Source of the DNA: an uncultured Mycoplasmatota bacterium | GTDB taxonomy: Bacteria > Bacillota_I > Bacilli_A > RF39 > UBA660 | Direction of reading: 5' to 3' | DNA: 6,392 nt | NCBI GenBank assembly: GCA_900556025.1 | Contig: USNG01000053.1 | Location: forward strand, 1 to 6,392 | In this document: one piece after another, positions 6,339 through 6,392 of the stretch | Position numbering within the stretch: the stretch's first letter is position 1 | How the letters are laid out: every line of letters starts with the position of its first letter | Position numbers and translations under genes: made by a program | The notes under the pieces: generated by a model | The model's input: only the letters and a program-made list of their open reading frames with translations | Told to the model about the DNA's origin: nothing | The model's database searches: none

Positions 6339-6392
6339 ATGGATAACAACGACAACAAACAAAGATCCACTTCCTTTGAATCATTAGACATA
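6339..6392 (+). CDS. Possible start of a further gene, unidentified (3' partial)
   Basis: From the ATG at 6339 a frame stays open for 18 codons to the window edge. The peptide begins MDNNDNKQRS and continues with TSFESLDI. A polar N-terminus followed by a '(S/I)-x-x-L-D/R-I' pattern is what one often sees just before the first helix of membrane acyltransferases or polymerases of polysaccharide loci, but 18 residues cannot establish a family. There is no Shine-Dalgarno at the proper distance; the nearest is 35 nt upstream. In-frame stops at 6309 and 6330 rule out a longer start in this frame. Its position on the same strand directly after the flippase makes an operon gene plausible. I do not recognise the product. 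Confidence 0.35.
   Translation, partial: MDNNDNKQRSTSFESLDI

Noticed and set aside
6266..6391. Minus-strand frame of 41 residues across the gap and window end, starting at an ATG near 6391
   Set aside because: It is short, has no Shine-Dalgarno visible because the upstream side is outside the window, and its composition is not protein-like. A convergent gene is possible but unsupported.
1..6392. CRISPR arrays, tRNA/rRNA genes, insertion sequences or long repeats
   Set aside because: On reading through, I saw no regularly spaced repeats, transposase motifs, terminal inverted repeats or tRNA-like arms. Nearly all sequence is explained by the polysaccharide genes.

Overview
The window is a very AT-rich stretch (GC clearly well below 40%, probably near 30% by eye) of a surface-polysaccharide biosynthesis locus. 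Every convincing gene is on the plus strand. Strong AAGGAGG-type Shine-Dalgarno sites, tight packing and the AT-rich codon use point to a low-GC Bacillota (Firmicutes) host, such as a gut clostridial or Erysipelotrichaceae-like bacterium or a lactic-acid relative. Genus cannot be fixed from the sequence alone.

Layout from left to right: (1) the last 69 codons of a glycosyltransferase, probably GT4 (3-212); (2) a GT2 (GT-A fold) glycosyltransferase (235-1239); (3) a GT4 (GT-B fold) glycosyltransferase (1229-2404); (4) a polysaccharide pyruvyl transferase-family protein (2416-3573); (5) an FrhB/FdhB-like iron-sulfur flavoprotein (3580-4746); (6) a 14-helix Wzx/MATE-like flippase (4743-6257); (7) an 81-bp gap followed by the possible start of another gene that runs off the window (6339-6392). 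Complete genes are separated by at most 11 nt or overlap by 4 to 11 nt, so they almost certainly form one operon.

In the likely pathway, the glycosyltransferases add sugars one at a time to a lipid-linked (undecaprenyl-type) repeat unit on the cytoplasmic side. The pyruvyl transferase-like and FrhB-like proteins probably modify a sugar or other group on that unit. The flippase then moves the finished unit across the membrane. The initiating phosphoglycosyltransferase, the Wzy polymerase and the chain-length or ligation proteins are not in this window and probably lie outside it.

The most interesting part is the adjacent pyruvyl transferase-like and FrhB-like pair. It puts a redox protein related to F420-hydrogenase beta subunits into a polysaccharide locus, where its substrate is not obvious. 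I see no transposon, CRISPR array, RNA gene or clear terminator. This is otherwise a recognisable type of capsule/EPS cluster rather than a clearly new system.
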